A stretch of DNA of 64,000 nucleotides from Tretioscincus oriximinensis. Its lineage: Eukaryota; Chordata; Lepidosauria; Squamata; Gymnophthalmidae. Positions 23,111 to 33,215 of the stretch are shown here, piece after piece. The stretch spans positions 3,541,814-3,605,813 of the forward strand of contig JAJVDF010000018.1 in the NCBI GenBank assembly GCA_022410635.1, given 5' to 3'. The notes beneath the pieces were generated by a model. The model had not been told where the DNA came from. It did no database searches and saw only the letters and a list, made by a program, of their open reading frames with translations. A program made the translations under genes and the position numbers. Every line of letters starts with the position of its first letter. The stretch's first letter is position 1.

Positions 23111-24114
23111 AGGTTCTTCCACCCGTTGGTGGAAAAAGATCTGGTTGTGGAGAAGGAAAGTGAAACCAGAGTTGCCTATTGGCTTTTTTTGCAGGTTTTT
23201 TTTTACAGTTTTGCTTTGGAGTAACCGTCCCCACTACAGGAAAGCCCAGTTGGTGTGGATATGTGTCCTAGTGTCCAATCCTACTGCTGTGGGTGGGCCT
23301 ACACAACAACCTCTGCTTCCCCTATGGACCCTTCCATCATAGCAATATTATTGCTAGGTTCTTGGTTAGGTTTTCATTCTGTTCCTGTAACCTCACATTC
23401 AATTCACTGGCAGGAACAAAGCTACTTTGCACACTTTTTGTGTACCTGCATGTTTATAAAGCATTTTTGCCATTATCTGATTCCCTCCTGTCTCTAATTT
23501 CTGATCTCCAAACTGCCTCCACAGTCGATTAATCCACAGTGAGGATATAGGAATTTTTGTGCACTACTAGATTCTACCCTTCATTCCATGATCACTCATA
23601 CTCATCCTAAAAGGGGAATTTTCGGGGAACTGGGAGCAAATAAGGTGGGATATTCACAACAATGCACCCTTAATCTTCATGGAAACTTTTGTGTACTTCA
23701 AAAACAAAGGCTATGCTTGCACCTTGATTACTGACTCATTCCTGAATGTAGCAGGACTGGGAGCCACTCAGCCCACTCATTCTAGTTATTGGGAAAAGAA
23801 AGAGTTGTGCTATGGAAGGCAAAGGTGTAATGCGATCATCACTGCATGCATTGGCCAGGAGGGAATATGCAGCCCACATAAATCATGCCAAGCAAACAGC
23901 TCCAAAACTATAGCAAGAGCAGCAAAAATCCCAATGAAACTTTTAATACAGTTCTTTGGGGCTACTCCACCCCTACCCCAGCAAACAAACCCAGTTGCCA
24001 TCTGTCCACTTAAGTGCCAAACCCACTTGAGTTGGATTTAATGGAAACATAGTGCGGTCCCTTAAATTTCACATAGATTTGACATCCGTTTTTTCTTGTG
24101 TTGGGGATGCAGCC
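23111..24114. mobile_element. Non-autonomous DNA transposon-like element, copy 2
   Basis: Collinear with the 5519-6906 element. Shared strings include 'ggaaaaagatctg', 'accgtccccactac' (equivalent of 'actgtccccactat'), 'cattcaattcactgg', 'ttctacccttcattc' and 'gtccacttaagtgcc'. The right end is 'ggggatgcagcc', and the left end, 'ggttcttcc', is eroded. It is about 180 bp shorter than copy 1 after removing copy 1's MITE, because most of the 6036-6455 segment is absent. No transposase is readable. Confidence 0.6.
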
Positions 24115-24215
24115 ACAAATACAGTTAAGAAAGTGGGATAAAAGCAAAAAATAGTGGGATCATCTTACAAAGTGCATTTTCTGCCCTTTAATGTGGATAG
24201 AGGAACAGTTCCTAT

Positions 24216-24263
24216 TATTATTACTATTATTATTGCTGTTGTTACTATTACTACTACTACTGT
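24216..24263. repeat. Imperfect (ATT/ACT)n microsatellite
   Basis: Trinucleotide run drifting from ATT to ACT units, directly followed by 'gtgtatttatatagtgct'. That following motif is reminiscent of LINE or SINE 3' tails. Confidence 0.7.
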
Positions 24264-25622
24264 GTATTTATATAGTGCTAACAATGTACTTATCCAAGGT
24301 ACAATCCCATCCTGAAGGCCACAGTTACACATGAGCTTTTAAATCAAGATCTGGACTGAAAACCAGAAAAAAAAATCTGTTTTTCTCTCTAGTTCTTCAG
24401 TCCTGAAGTTGGTTTAAAACTATGTACCCTAAGCCACTTTTGAGGGTTTTTTTTAAATTGTATGTTGATGCAGCCTATACCACGAAAGTGACTTTTCTAG
24501 GTTTTCATGCAGATTGGGGTGGATTCCTGCCAAATGGTATCACCTCCAAGGTGTTTTTGAGACTTCATGAGATCATGTTTGGCAGTGTTTGGTTTATGGT
24601 TTCAGTGAACAAGGGGGGAAATGGAAAAGAGTTAGCTGAAAGCATTTGAGCAGCTTCTTTGACAGCGATACAATAATGGCTTGTGAAACCTTTGTGCTGA
24701 TCTTTCTGAATCCGGATGAACCGGTGACTGCCTGTTTTCCAAGCAGCTATTCTGCTGTTAAACTATCCTTGCTTTATAAAAATCTCAGCTCCAAGTGCTG
24801 TGATTTTCTTTGCTATCCTAAAGTGACAGCACTCATGTTTGCCCTTTGCATAACCTGGGGAGTTCAAACTTGGGCCACGTTTTTTTAGGGGTTTGTTGTT
24901 AGCATAATTGCTTTTCCCACAGTGCCCAATGCTCAGTTTGTAAGCTCTTTCTGAGCTCGACTGTGGGGATTAGCGATAACACTCCCTATTGTACAGTATG
25001 TCTTATTATTTAAAACCTGAAAGAAAACAAAGACAGCTCAGTCCTTCTTCAGTTTCTCATGGATATATATCTTGAGAATGCTTGCTGAAAAGTCTCCACC
25101 CTGACTTTCTTCCCATAGGGTATTTCCCCCCCCCCCACCTCTGCTCATTTCTTGTGGCCTGTAAAGGGCACAATCAATACATTATAATGATTTGTCCTTA
25201 ACAAAATGCTTTCTCTTAAAGGGCCCTAAGCAGTAAGATGTTCAACAGGGTAGAGTGATATCTGCACAGAACAATGAAGTCAGTAGACACTGCTTTGTAG
25301 ATGGTAACCCGAGCAACATTCTATTTAGATTACTAGTGAGATTTATTGAGTCAGTGAATGACAATAAATTAACCCCGTTTTTCATGCTATAGTATCTTAC
25401 AATTATGTCATAAAGGCTACCCTTCTGGTTTAAAGGATCAATTTGTCCCACATCAATCAACTTTTGGAAAATTGTATGCATGCAGGCTGGAAGTGTCACA
25501 AAGTTCCATTGAATGAGTCTGTCAAAAATAGCTCTAGATATATTCTATCAAACACAAGAATAAAGAAGTAAATGAAGATTTGCCAAATAACACAAGCTGT
25601 GAGCAGCACATAGTACAACCCA
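24264..25622. other. Unassigned DNA
   Basis: No recognised element except a poly-C run at about 25,126-25,138. Plus-strand frames of 75-80 codons near 24,422-24,888 have no recognisable domain. Confidence 0.4.
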
Positions 25623-25689
25623 GTTCGTCCACCCAGGTCTCAATAATACATTTCAGGTCAGCCCCTTCGTCCATGATTTGATTCTGGTC

Positions 25690-26290
25690 AAAGGGGCTGA
25701 CCTTTCATGTATTACTGAGACCTGGGTGGACAACGTGGGTGGGCCTAGTCTTACGCAGCTCTGATCTCATGTTATTCAGTGCAGCACTATTGCAGACCAG
25801 TGGAGAGGAGAGGGGGTGTTGCTGTAGTCCATAAGGTAGTCTATCTCCCCTCACTAGATGGCCGACTCGTTGTGCTTCTGGGTTTGAGGGACTATTCCTG
25901 CTGCTGGGCAATAGAGACAGAATAGGCATGTTGCAGGTGTACCATCCACCCCGCTGCCCAGCAACTTCCCTATCTGAGTTGGCTGAAGTTGTCTCTGACG
26001 TGGTGTTGGAAGTTCCCACCACTGTGGTGTTGGGGGATTTCAATATTCATGCAGAGGCTAGTCTCACTGGGCCTGCTCAGTCCTACATGGCCTCCATGAC
26101 AACCATGGGACTGTCTCAGTGGGTTACTGGCCCAACACACAGAGCAGGACATACCCTCAACCTGGTCTTTACCACAGAGCAAGTTGGTGAGAGTCTGTTG
26201 ATAGGAGGACTTGTCATGGACGGACCATTCCCTGGTGAGATTTGGACTTACAGTGGCAGTTCCCTCTGCAAGGGTGGAGGACCCGTTCAG
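25690..26290 (+). pseudogene. L2 ORF2 endonuclease domain remnant
   Basis: Conceptual translation shows a degraded ITETWVD near 25,715, then QVYHPPRCP, VVLGDFNIHAE (26,024-26,056) and WVTGPTHRAGHTLNLVFT (26,120-26,175). These are typical of the apurinic/apyrimidinic-type endonuclease of CR1/L2 LINEs: GDFNIH carries catalytic Asp/Asn. The usual TLDL has become TLNL. The terminal DH motif (WTDHSLVRF) is found only in a different frame near 26,217, so a frameshift lies between. Nicking activity is not expected. Confidence 0.85.
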
Positions 26291-26746
26291 ATGGTCCGCC
26301 CCTGAAGACTTATGGAATCCAGGTGATTCCTGAATGCTTTGGGGGATTTTCCGGTTGGCATTGATGGCGCTGTTGCTGAGGCTCTGGTCTCTCTGTGGAA
26401 TCGGGAGATGACCAGGGCTATTGACACGATTGCTCCCAAGTGCCCTTAGCGTATCTGTGGAGCCCATAGTGCCCCCTGGTATTCAGGGGAATTAAGGGTG
26501 AGGAAACAGGCAGGCTGACAGCTGGAGTGCTGGTGGCACAATTCCCAACAAAAGTCTGAACAAACACGAGTTAGAGCACATTATCATACCTACCAGGTGG
26601 CGGTGGTGGCAGTGAAAATGAATTATTTCTTTGCTACCATTGCATTTCCAAGTAGCCGTCCAGCAGAGCTCTTTTGAGTGGTGAATGGCCTGATAAGATC
26701 TAGCATAGCACAGCAAGGGCAAAGGCCACCCAATATCTGCTGCAAC

Positions 26747-27179
26747 TAAGGTTGCCATACGTCCCGGGAAGGCAGGACAATCCTGGCTTTGGGGACTAAA
26801 ATATAGTCCCCTCCGGGTTTTAACAGAAATTCCCGGATTTTTACATTCTGCATCAGGGAATGTAAAAATCCAGGATTTTAATGGCAAAGGAGCCGTCAGA
26901 GTTGACGGCTGCAGCCTGGCAACGCTTTCCAGGGTCCTGGAAGCTGATCCCCTGCACCAACTCACCTCCAGCAGAGGAAAAATGCTGGGTTTTTGACAGG
27001 AGAACACAGCTTTTGTGCAGCTCTGTTCTCCGTCTCACCACAAGCGTGCATGTACGTGTGTGTGTATGCATGCGCGCACGCATGTGTGCGTACGCATGCG
27101 TGTGTGTATGCACGCGCGTGTGTGCACACCTACCCACCACCTCGTCCCGGTTTTGGGCTGCCAAAATATGGCAACCCTA
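26747..27179. mobile_element. hAT-like MITE nested in the L2
   Basis: 433 bp starting 'taaggttgccat' and ending 'atggcaacccta', with near-perfect 8-bp flanks 'gctgcaac' (26,739-26,746) and 'gctgcgac' (27,180-27,187). It has an internal hairpin (a 'ggatttttacatt' arm against 'aatgtaaaaatcc', 26,836-26,877) and an alternating purine-pyrimidine run at 27,042-27,128. L2 coding sequence continues on both sides, so this insertion is younger than the L2. No transposase. Confidence 0.85.
27042..27128. repeat. Alternating purine-pyrimidine (TG/CG/CA) tract
   Basis: About 85 bp almost entirely of alternating purine and pyrimidine, with many CG and TG steps ('tgcatgcgcgcacgcatg'). It lies inside the MITE. 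Such sequence readily forms Z-DNA in vitro and is length-variable. Confidence 0.85.
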
Positions 27180-27329
27180 GCTGCGACAAATTGCAAGGCT
27201 CTTTGAGGGCAAGGTTGCTCAGATTCATAAGGGATTGGATTCCACTCTTGTGAATTGCCAAGAGGAAGTGTCCAGAGAACCATCTGGTCCAGTTACCTTG
27301 GATCAGTTTCAATTGTTGCGCACTATGAT

Positions 27330-27766
27330 GTGGAAAAGCTGCTTGTTGAGGTTCGGCCAACTTCATGTCCTCTGGATCCTTGCCCCTCCTGGCTGATAAA
27401 AGCCAGTTGGAAGGGTTTCACCAGGTGGATCCAGGGAGTGGTGAACGCTTCCTTGAAGGATGCGGTGGTCCCACTGGTCCTTAAAGAGGCAGTGGTGCGC
27501 CCCCTCCTGAAGAGGCCTTCCCTGAACCTAGAAGAGTTAAACAACTACCGCCCAGTGACTATCAAACCCTTCCTGGGCAAGCAACTGGAGAGGGCCGTGG
27601 CTGTTCAAGTGCAAGCATGCTTGGAGGAAATGGATTATCTACACCCATTTCAAACTGGCTTCCGGCCTGATCATGGCACAGAAACCAACTTGGTTGCCCT
27701 GGTTGATGACCTGCTCTGGGAGAGGGATGGGGGCAGTGTGACCCTGTTGGTTCTCCTGGACTAGAC
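27330..27766 (+). pseudogene. L2 ORF2 reverse transcriptase, N-terminal half
   Basis: One frame remains open over about 145 codons. It reads CPLDPCPSWLIKAS, EAVVRPLLKRPSLN, NNYRPVTIKPFLGKQLE, HPFQTGFRPDHGTETNL and GGSVTLLVLLD. These are the early RT blocks of the L2 clade up to motif A, whose first Asp is the final residue before a stop. The palm motif with YADD, thumb and C-terminal domains are deleted; the sequence jumps to the 3' end at about 27,780. It cannot encode an active polymerase. Confidence 0.9.
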
Positions 27767-27977
27767 TGCTGGCCATTGCATCAATTACCATCTGTGTGCA
27801 CTTACAGAAAACGCTTGAAGATGCACCTCTTTGGCCTGGCCTTTTGCTGAGAAAATTACTGTCTCTTTACTATTTTTAGATATGGCTGTTATTAATGTGC
27901 TAATTATGATTTTATTGTTAACCGCCCTGAGACCTACGAGTATAGGGCGATATAAAAATGTAAATAAATAAATAAAT

Positions 27978-29440
27978 CTGTGGGTGTACATTTAGTATAA
28001 TAATGCATATAAACAGAAGGAAAGCAAGCACTGTAGCACCTTTCTAAGGGCTTGAATCAGGACAAGCCATGGAGGAAGCAAGAAATAATGGGGGAATTCC
28101 ACAAAAGAAGGTGTAATTGTCATTGTCTGCTGAAGAATAAGAACTCACCTTAAAAAAGATTTTTTGCAAAATTCAAGGGGAAAGCTGTTCATTTCACTTA
28201 AATGGTAATAATCCTTTGAAAGATATGGATACCTGCTCATTTAATATTTAATCCACCATTTAAGGAATGACCACTCTGCATATGGCCTAAGTGGTGGCAA
28301 GGGGTTATGTGGGGCAACTGCACATGTCTGAGTATTTTATGGGCATGAATTATCATATGTACATATCATCTCCTGGCAGGAGCAAGTGTCTGGACAACAA
28401 GGGATAAATCTGGAGGTAGGTTATGCTGGATTTCAGGGTTAAAACAGAGAAGCCTAGAAGCGATCTTAGGTTGGAGACAGGTATGTATTTTAATCCACTT
28501 TCAATCCCAAATAACTAAACTAGGTAAAAATTGTTTTATATGCTGGTTTAGTTCAATTCTTCAAGACTGAAAATGAATCAAAAGTATGTTTCTGCTCTGG
28601 CCACAACCATTTGACTGTTCAGTCTCATTGATTCAGTTCATGAGGGGGGTTCCCANATTTTAACTGTGGAAACCTGGGAGGTACCCATCTAAGTCACACC
28701 TCCTTTCCCAATCAAACCATATCCTCTCTCACAGTAAATCCATATAAACCGTGCCCCCCAACCCATTTTCTGTTTTTTACCCTCCTTCCTATTTGGCACT
28801 TACTGGTCCAGTATGAGTTCTGTAATTTCCAACTCTTGTTACTCTTTCCACCATTCCCTCCCTTCCTCCAGTACTTTGTGGTCCATNAGGGACCACTGTG
28901 GCACAGGTAGTCAGGACAGGTATCCGCTGATCAATGCAGACAGCTGTCAGGAGGATGACAATGAGGACTACTGGTGTGCTTAGCTGAAATCCAGTCAGGA
29001 GTGTAAGCATAGGCACAACTTGGCCCATGTCACAGCCAGCTTCTAGGATGGCATCAGCCATGTTACTAGTGTGCATGTGGAACAAGAACATGGGCAGATA
29101 TGTTATTTTTGTCTTCAGCTCATCCACCAGTCATCACATGAATACATGCATACATGCATACATGCATCAGCCAGCCCTAGCCCCACCCACTTCCATTGCA
29201 GCACAAACACATTGGCTGCAAATGCATTGCCTCTTAACGTGTGCAGGACTGCGAAGCCAAAGCCCATTGTTCCAACTGTGTTACCATAAAAACAAGCTCG
29301 GAAGTGCTTGAGCATCATTCTAAACACACACCACAGGCTTCTGCTTTGCAATTCCTGTTGAAATTGCATTGTCACTGCTCCTTTTTGTAATTTGGGCCAC
29401 TTGCGCATTGACGACGGGAGATCAGGCAACAAACAGNGAN
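27978..29440. other. Unassigned DNA
   Basis: Only a short (ATGCATAC)n run at 29,146-29,167 is recognised. A minus-strand frame of 112 codons (28,789-29,127) contains a hydrophobic stretch but no identifiable domain and one N. Confidence 0.4.
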
Positions 29441-29448
29441 CAAGAGAG

Positions 29449-29473
29449 CGGGGGGGGGGGGGGGGGGGGGGGG
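29449..29473. repeat. Poly-G run
   Basis: About two dozen consecutive G bases in a G-rich context. It could form a G-quadruplex, but length calls in such runs are unreliable. Confidence 0.8.
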
Positions 29474-29619
29474 CTGGGGGCTCTTTTGTTAGGCATTCCC
29501 TCCAGGCTCAGAAGCTTCCCTCCCTGCTCTGGGAAAACAGGTTTTCCCACCTATTGCAGCACGTTGAAAGAGAGTCATTGAGCACTCTCAGCTCACCGCA
29601 ATCCGGAGGCTATCCATGC

Positions 29620-30012
29620 AGGCACGGATAGCTCAGTCGCTAAGGAATCTGTCTCTCACCTGGGAGATCAGGTTTCGAAGCCCTGTGTCAGACGTGGAGA
29701 GGGGTGAGCGCCTTCCACTAGCCTGTAGCTCCAGCCAACCCAGCTATTTGAAAGCATGAATTGCAAGAAATTGCAACTAACTGCAAGTACATACATGGGA
29801 ACCACCACAGCCTGGTGAGAAAGATAGAATGTCAGCCTTCGGGCAAAATTACCCTTGAGTCCTTTTGAAAGATGAGAAAAAGTGGGGAATAAGAACCCAG
29901 TTCTTATTCATCGTCGCCGTCTTCGTCGCCAACTTCGTTGCTGTCTTCACCATCTTCGTCATCGTCTTCTTCATCGTCTTCATCATCGTCTTTCTTCTTC
30001 CTTCTTTCTTCT
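29620..30012 (+). repeat. tRNA-derived SINE (family A) with long GTC/TTC tail
   Basis: Head with A-box-like 'tagctcagtcg' (29,629-29,639) and B-box-like 'ggtttcgaagcc' (29,671-29,682). Then 'ggagaggggtgagcgcctt', 'gcatgaattgcaagaaattg', 'gccttcgggcaaaat' and a tail 'gaaaaagtggggaataaga'. It ends in an expanded, interrupted GTC/TTC repeat of about 110 bp (29,905-30,012). The body matches 38,828-39,113 closely. Confidence 0.9.
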
Positions 30013-32899
30013 TAAGTGGAATGAATGCTTAGGGAACGCTCAGGTAAAATTAAGCCCTCACTTCGCTATCATTGTGGAACGATTAAAAGGGAATAGAAAA
30101 CGAATTTTAAGTTCTAATGGGAATGCTGTCATTGTGAAAGAAGAAAGCCTTCAAATCCACAAATTTTAAAAATCAGCTTACCAACCCCCCTTTTTCTATT
30201 CCATAAGTGGGGTGGAGGGGGCGGGTGGATAGGATTCTGAAAGGGCTGATGTGGAGGCTTCAGGAGGAATGTATATTTACACGTTCCACCTGCAGGATGT
30301 TTTGGTAGACTGAAAATTGTTTTCTCCTGTGTATCAAAAATATGCCATATCCTCACTTCAGAGCAGGGAAACTCTCATTCCCTACCTTCAAAGAAAGTAA
30401 GATGTGTAGGCTTCACACACCTAGTTCCTGGGGCAGGATCACTCCTGACAGTAAAGACTGCAATTTTCTGCCCTGGAAATAAGAGACCTGACCAACAAAA
30501 GATGTAGAAAAGTACCATTTTTACCTAAGAATGGACTAAAAATCAGAAGGAAACACTTTAGAAACTTAAACAGAAGTACCATCACACATGCTCTTTCCCA
30601 TACTCTTTTCTTTCATGGCTGTTAGGTTTGTATTCCCTGCACAGTTAGAAGTTGTTTTAATTCAATAATCACAAACATCTCCTCTTTCTTTACTACATTC
30701 TGTGAGAACATATACAATTAAACATATGTTCAAAATGGATATAAATATATATACTGTATATATTGAATTTTTTGTAAGGTGAGAGAGAAAATAGATGGAT
30801 TATATATAAAATATATTTTACTGTTCTATCTTTTATCATATTCTATAACCTGTCTTGAGACTTTCAGCTGAAGGCAGGATACAGATACAATCAGAAAAAA
30901 TATATAGTTTGGAATAATTCCTAACTGAGCCCAACTGAGAGAGCCAGGTATCATGAAGAGGGAAAACAACAAACAACAATAACAAACAACAATAACAAAC
31001 AACAACAACCAAACAACAACAACAACTCAGTCTACTCCACAGGCACTAATATCTGCCATGTTAACTTGAAAGATTGAGGTGGAAAATGTCTAAATACAGT
31101 TGCATCCAGGCAGCACTTATTTATTCTACTTTAATTGTACATTATGGAATAAAATATGGATCTTCCAGAATAACAGGCTTGTCATAACCCAATCCTCCAA
31201 ATCACTGGCACAATTTACAGTCCCACCTTAATCCCATCCTCAACTCTATTACCATCAAAGTAACGGCTTTTCCTGTCTTTCTGAATAAATGATGCCCTAA
31301 AATTGTGACTTGTCCATGAAGTCTATGGCATTTGGTAACCTTGCAGAATAAAGCAGTGCAGACAGTGTTTTAGTTTGTGAACATGCTAGTATTGTGGGTA
31401 ACATACTGTAAGAGATGCTTTGCTGTGGTCTGTGACTTCTTTTCTGGCTAGTTACCTGAAAGCTTTTGAAAGAACACTTTAAAACTAGGCTACACTAGAT
31501 GACTGAGCTCCTATAATTAAAGTCATTCCTCTCATATAGTTACATAAAAAGTAACTGCTTTTCCTTCCGTGATTCTTGTTTTTTGTAGTTATGTTCATAC
31601 TGGGATTGTGTTGTTCCATCCACACATGGAAAAGCATTATAATACTAAAACACAAAATATACTTCTGTTATATAATGAGATGTTCTGAAAACTGAAGACA
31701 TCAGAATATTTTCTTATGTGTATTCTATACACACGATAATAAAGCATTCCCCTGAGATGTCTCAAGTGCCATCATTATATACCATGGAATGGTTAATTAA
31801 TGAGGATTTAGAGGTATGCGAAATTGAATTACTGCTATTCTGACTCAGAACAGGATATACTGAATGTTCTGAATTTGCTATGGTGTGATTCTTACAATAA
31901 TACTTGATCAAGACATTTACATTTCATGGTACTGTATTCTGGTCCTCTATCTCAGCCTAATCACATTTCAGGCATTTATTTCCCACTCTGCGAAAACAAT
32001 TCTGTTATATGGAAGGAGAAGCTACTATGCATAGTACATGAATGTTATGTAAGAATTGCAGAAGCAGCTTCAAGGATCAAGGTCCATGGCAGCAAGGGAG
32101 ATCTCAGTGGATCACCTGCTATTGATTCTGTGGCCTTTTGACAACAGTTTAAATTTCCTGCGATGGAACAGCAATGGGGAAATTTTAAACTGCTGGCAAA
32201 AGCCAGCAACAATGACAGGAGATCTACTCAGATCTTTCTTGCTGCCGTGGTCCCCAATTCTTGAGGGGTGATTCTGACTTCACCAAAAGACCCCCAAGGA
32301 CTGGCATCCAACCAAACAGCACACTCTCTGATCATAGCACACAGCAAACTGTCCCCAGAGTACACTGAATGCGAATCTGGATGCCGCCTCCCTTTTACCT
32401 ACTTTCGATCAACCCTAGGAACCTTTGTCTGGCAGGCGTTCACCTAAGATCCTACTCCTAGAAGAACTGATTGAGAAGACTAAAAGTTATCTTATCCAAC
32501 CCATTCACAGTGGCCGCTCTGCAGGACATCGAGTCATCTTCATCCATGCTGAGAAATTCCAGCATTGTGCCTCCAACACCCCAGATTCTCAGATTTCATC
32601 ACTCGCCTTCTCCAAACTGTCCTGCCTCATGTCCTGCCGATGTCTTTCATGACTCCCAGCTTCATTCCAGGTGTTCTGATAATCACCCTGCTGCTCAAAT
32701 GGCTCACACTCAATCTCCTGAGCATTTCCATACCTGTGAAGTAATCCCGGATACTACTGGTAATCCCCCATCAGATTTCAAGTGTAAATCAGCACACCTT
32801 TGTATCTTCTCTATAAAACTGCATCATTACTTTGTTCCCAATAGGGGCCCCAGGAGAACAGTGGTGATCAACATGGCCTGAGACTTAGAATGATGCAAC
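30013..32899. other. Unassigned DNA with simple repeats
   Basis: AT-rich 'atatat' stretch at 30,735-30,820 and a CAA-type repeat at 30,964-31,028. Block 32,270-32,880 is GC-richer, with a plus-strand open frame of 136 codons (32,471-32,881) and a TATA-like 'tctataaaact' near 32,811. No protein family is recognised there. An old LTR or unique sequence is possible. Confidence 0.4.
30964..31028. repeat. (AAC)n microsatellite, interrupted
   Basis: Repeated 'aacaac' units with 'aat' interruptions. Confidence 0.9.
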
Positions 32900-33049
32900 G
32901 CATTTTGAAGGTGAACCTAAACTCAGAATGGCAGTGCAAATGGTATATGAAAAAACCATTTTTCATTAGGAGTAAATGGGAAATGGATGTGGCCAACAAA
33001 GAGCCACAAAGCTTTTGTGCCCATTTCTCCCCCTAGTAAATACACAGCC
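32900..33049. mobile_element. Right end of a TIR element related to 36,131-36,924
   Basis: 'aggagtaaatgggaaatgg', 'ccaacaaagagccacaaag' and 'ctagtaaatacacagcc' match 36,838-36,924 in order. CR1 sequence begins immediately afterwards at the same CR1 position that abuts the 5519-6906 element. Confidence 0.5.
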
Positions 33050-33215
33050 TCTGTTTCGCACAGTGGCCCACTAGATGCACCTGGGCATTCTCAAGCAGAA
33101 AGAGAAGCAAAACCTCAGTCACTCTTGGTCCACTGCAAGTTACATTTAGAAGAAACCCATCTATCCTACAGACAGTACCTATTCTAGAAGCCACTGATAT
33201 AAATGGTTCAGGAAA
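33050..33215 (-). mobile_element. CR1 LINE 3' end fragment
   Basis: 'gcacagtggcccactagatg', 'cacctgggcattctcaagc' and 'aacccatctatcctacag' form the reverse complement of the CR1 3' untranslated region. The terminal piece nearest the 3' end is missing, replaced by the preceding element. Confidence 0.8.

Larger units (their letters stand above)
25623..27977 (+). mobile_element. L2-type LINE, internally deleted, with fold-back 5' end
   Basis: The largest element in the window. In order it holds an inverted copy of its own first ~45 bp (25,623-25,668), the endonuclease region from a CITETW-like motif (25,705) to about 26,290, a linker, a nested hAT MITE (26,747-27,179), the reverse transcriptase N-terminal half (27,330-27,763), a deletion, then the C-terminal 'LKTHLFGLAF' and 3' untranslated region (27,790-27,950) with a (TAAA)n tail to 27,977. 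L2 elements retrotranspose by target priming. This copy is inert owing to frameshifts, the insertion, and loss of most of the RT. Confidence 0.9.

Noticed and set aside
25928..26305. Functional endonuclease gene
   Set aside because: It is the L2 LINE endonuclease with frameshifts and a separated final motif, inside an internally deleted element.
26993..27253. Cys/Val/Arg-rich open frames on both strands
   Set aside because: Produced by the alternating TG/CA tract inside a MITE, which reads open in several frames.
29620..29695. tRNA gene
   Set aside because: A and B boxes are present, but they form the head of a repeated SINE with a fixed body and tail. Other copies occur at 21,721 and 38,828.
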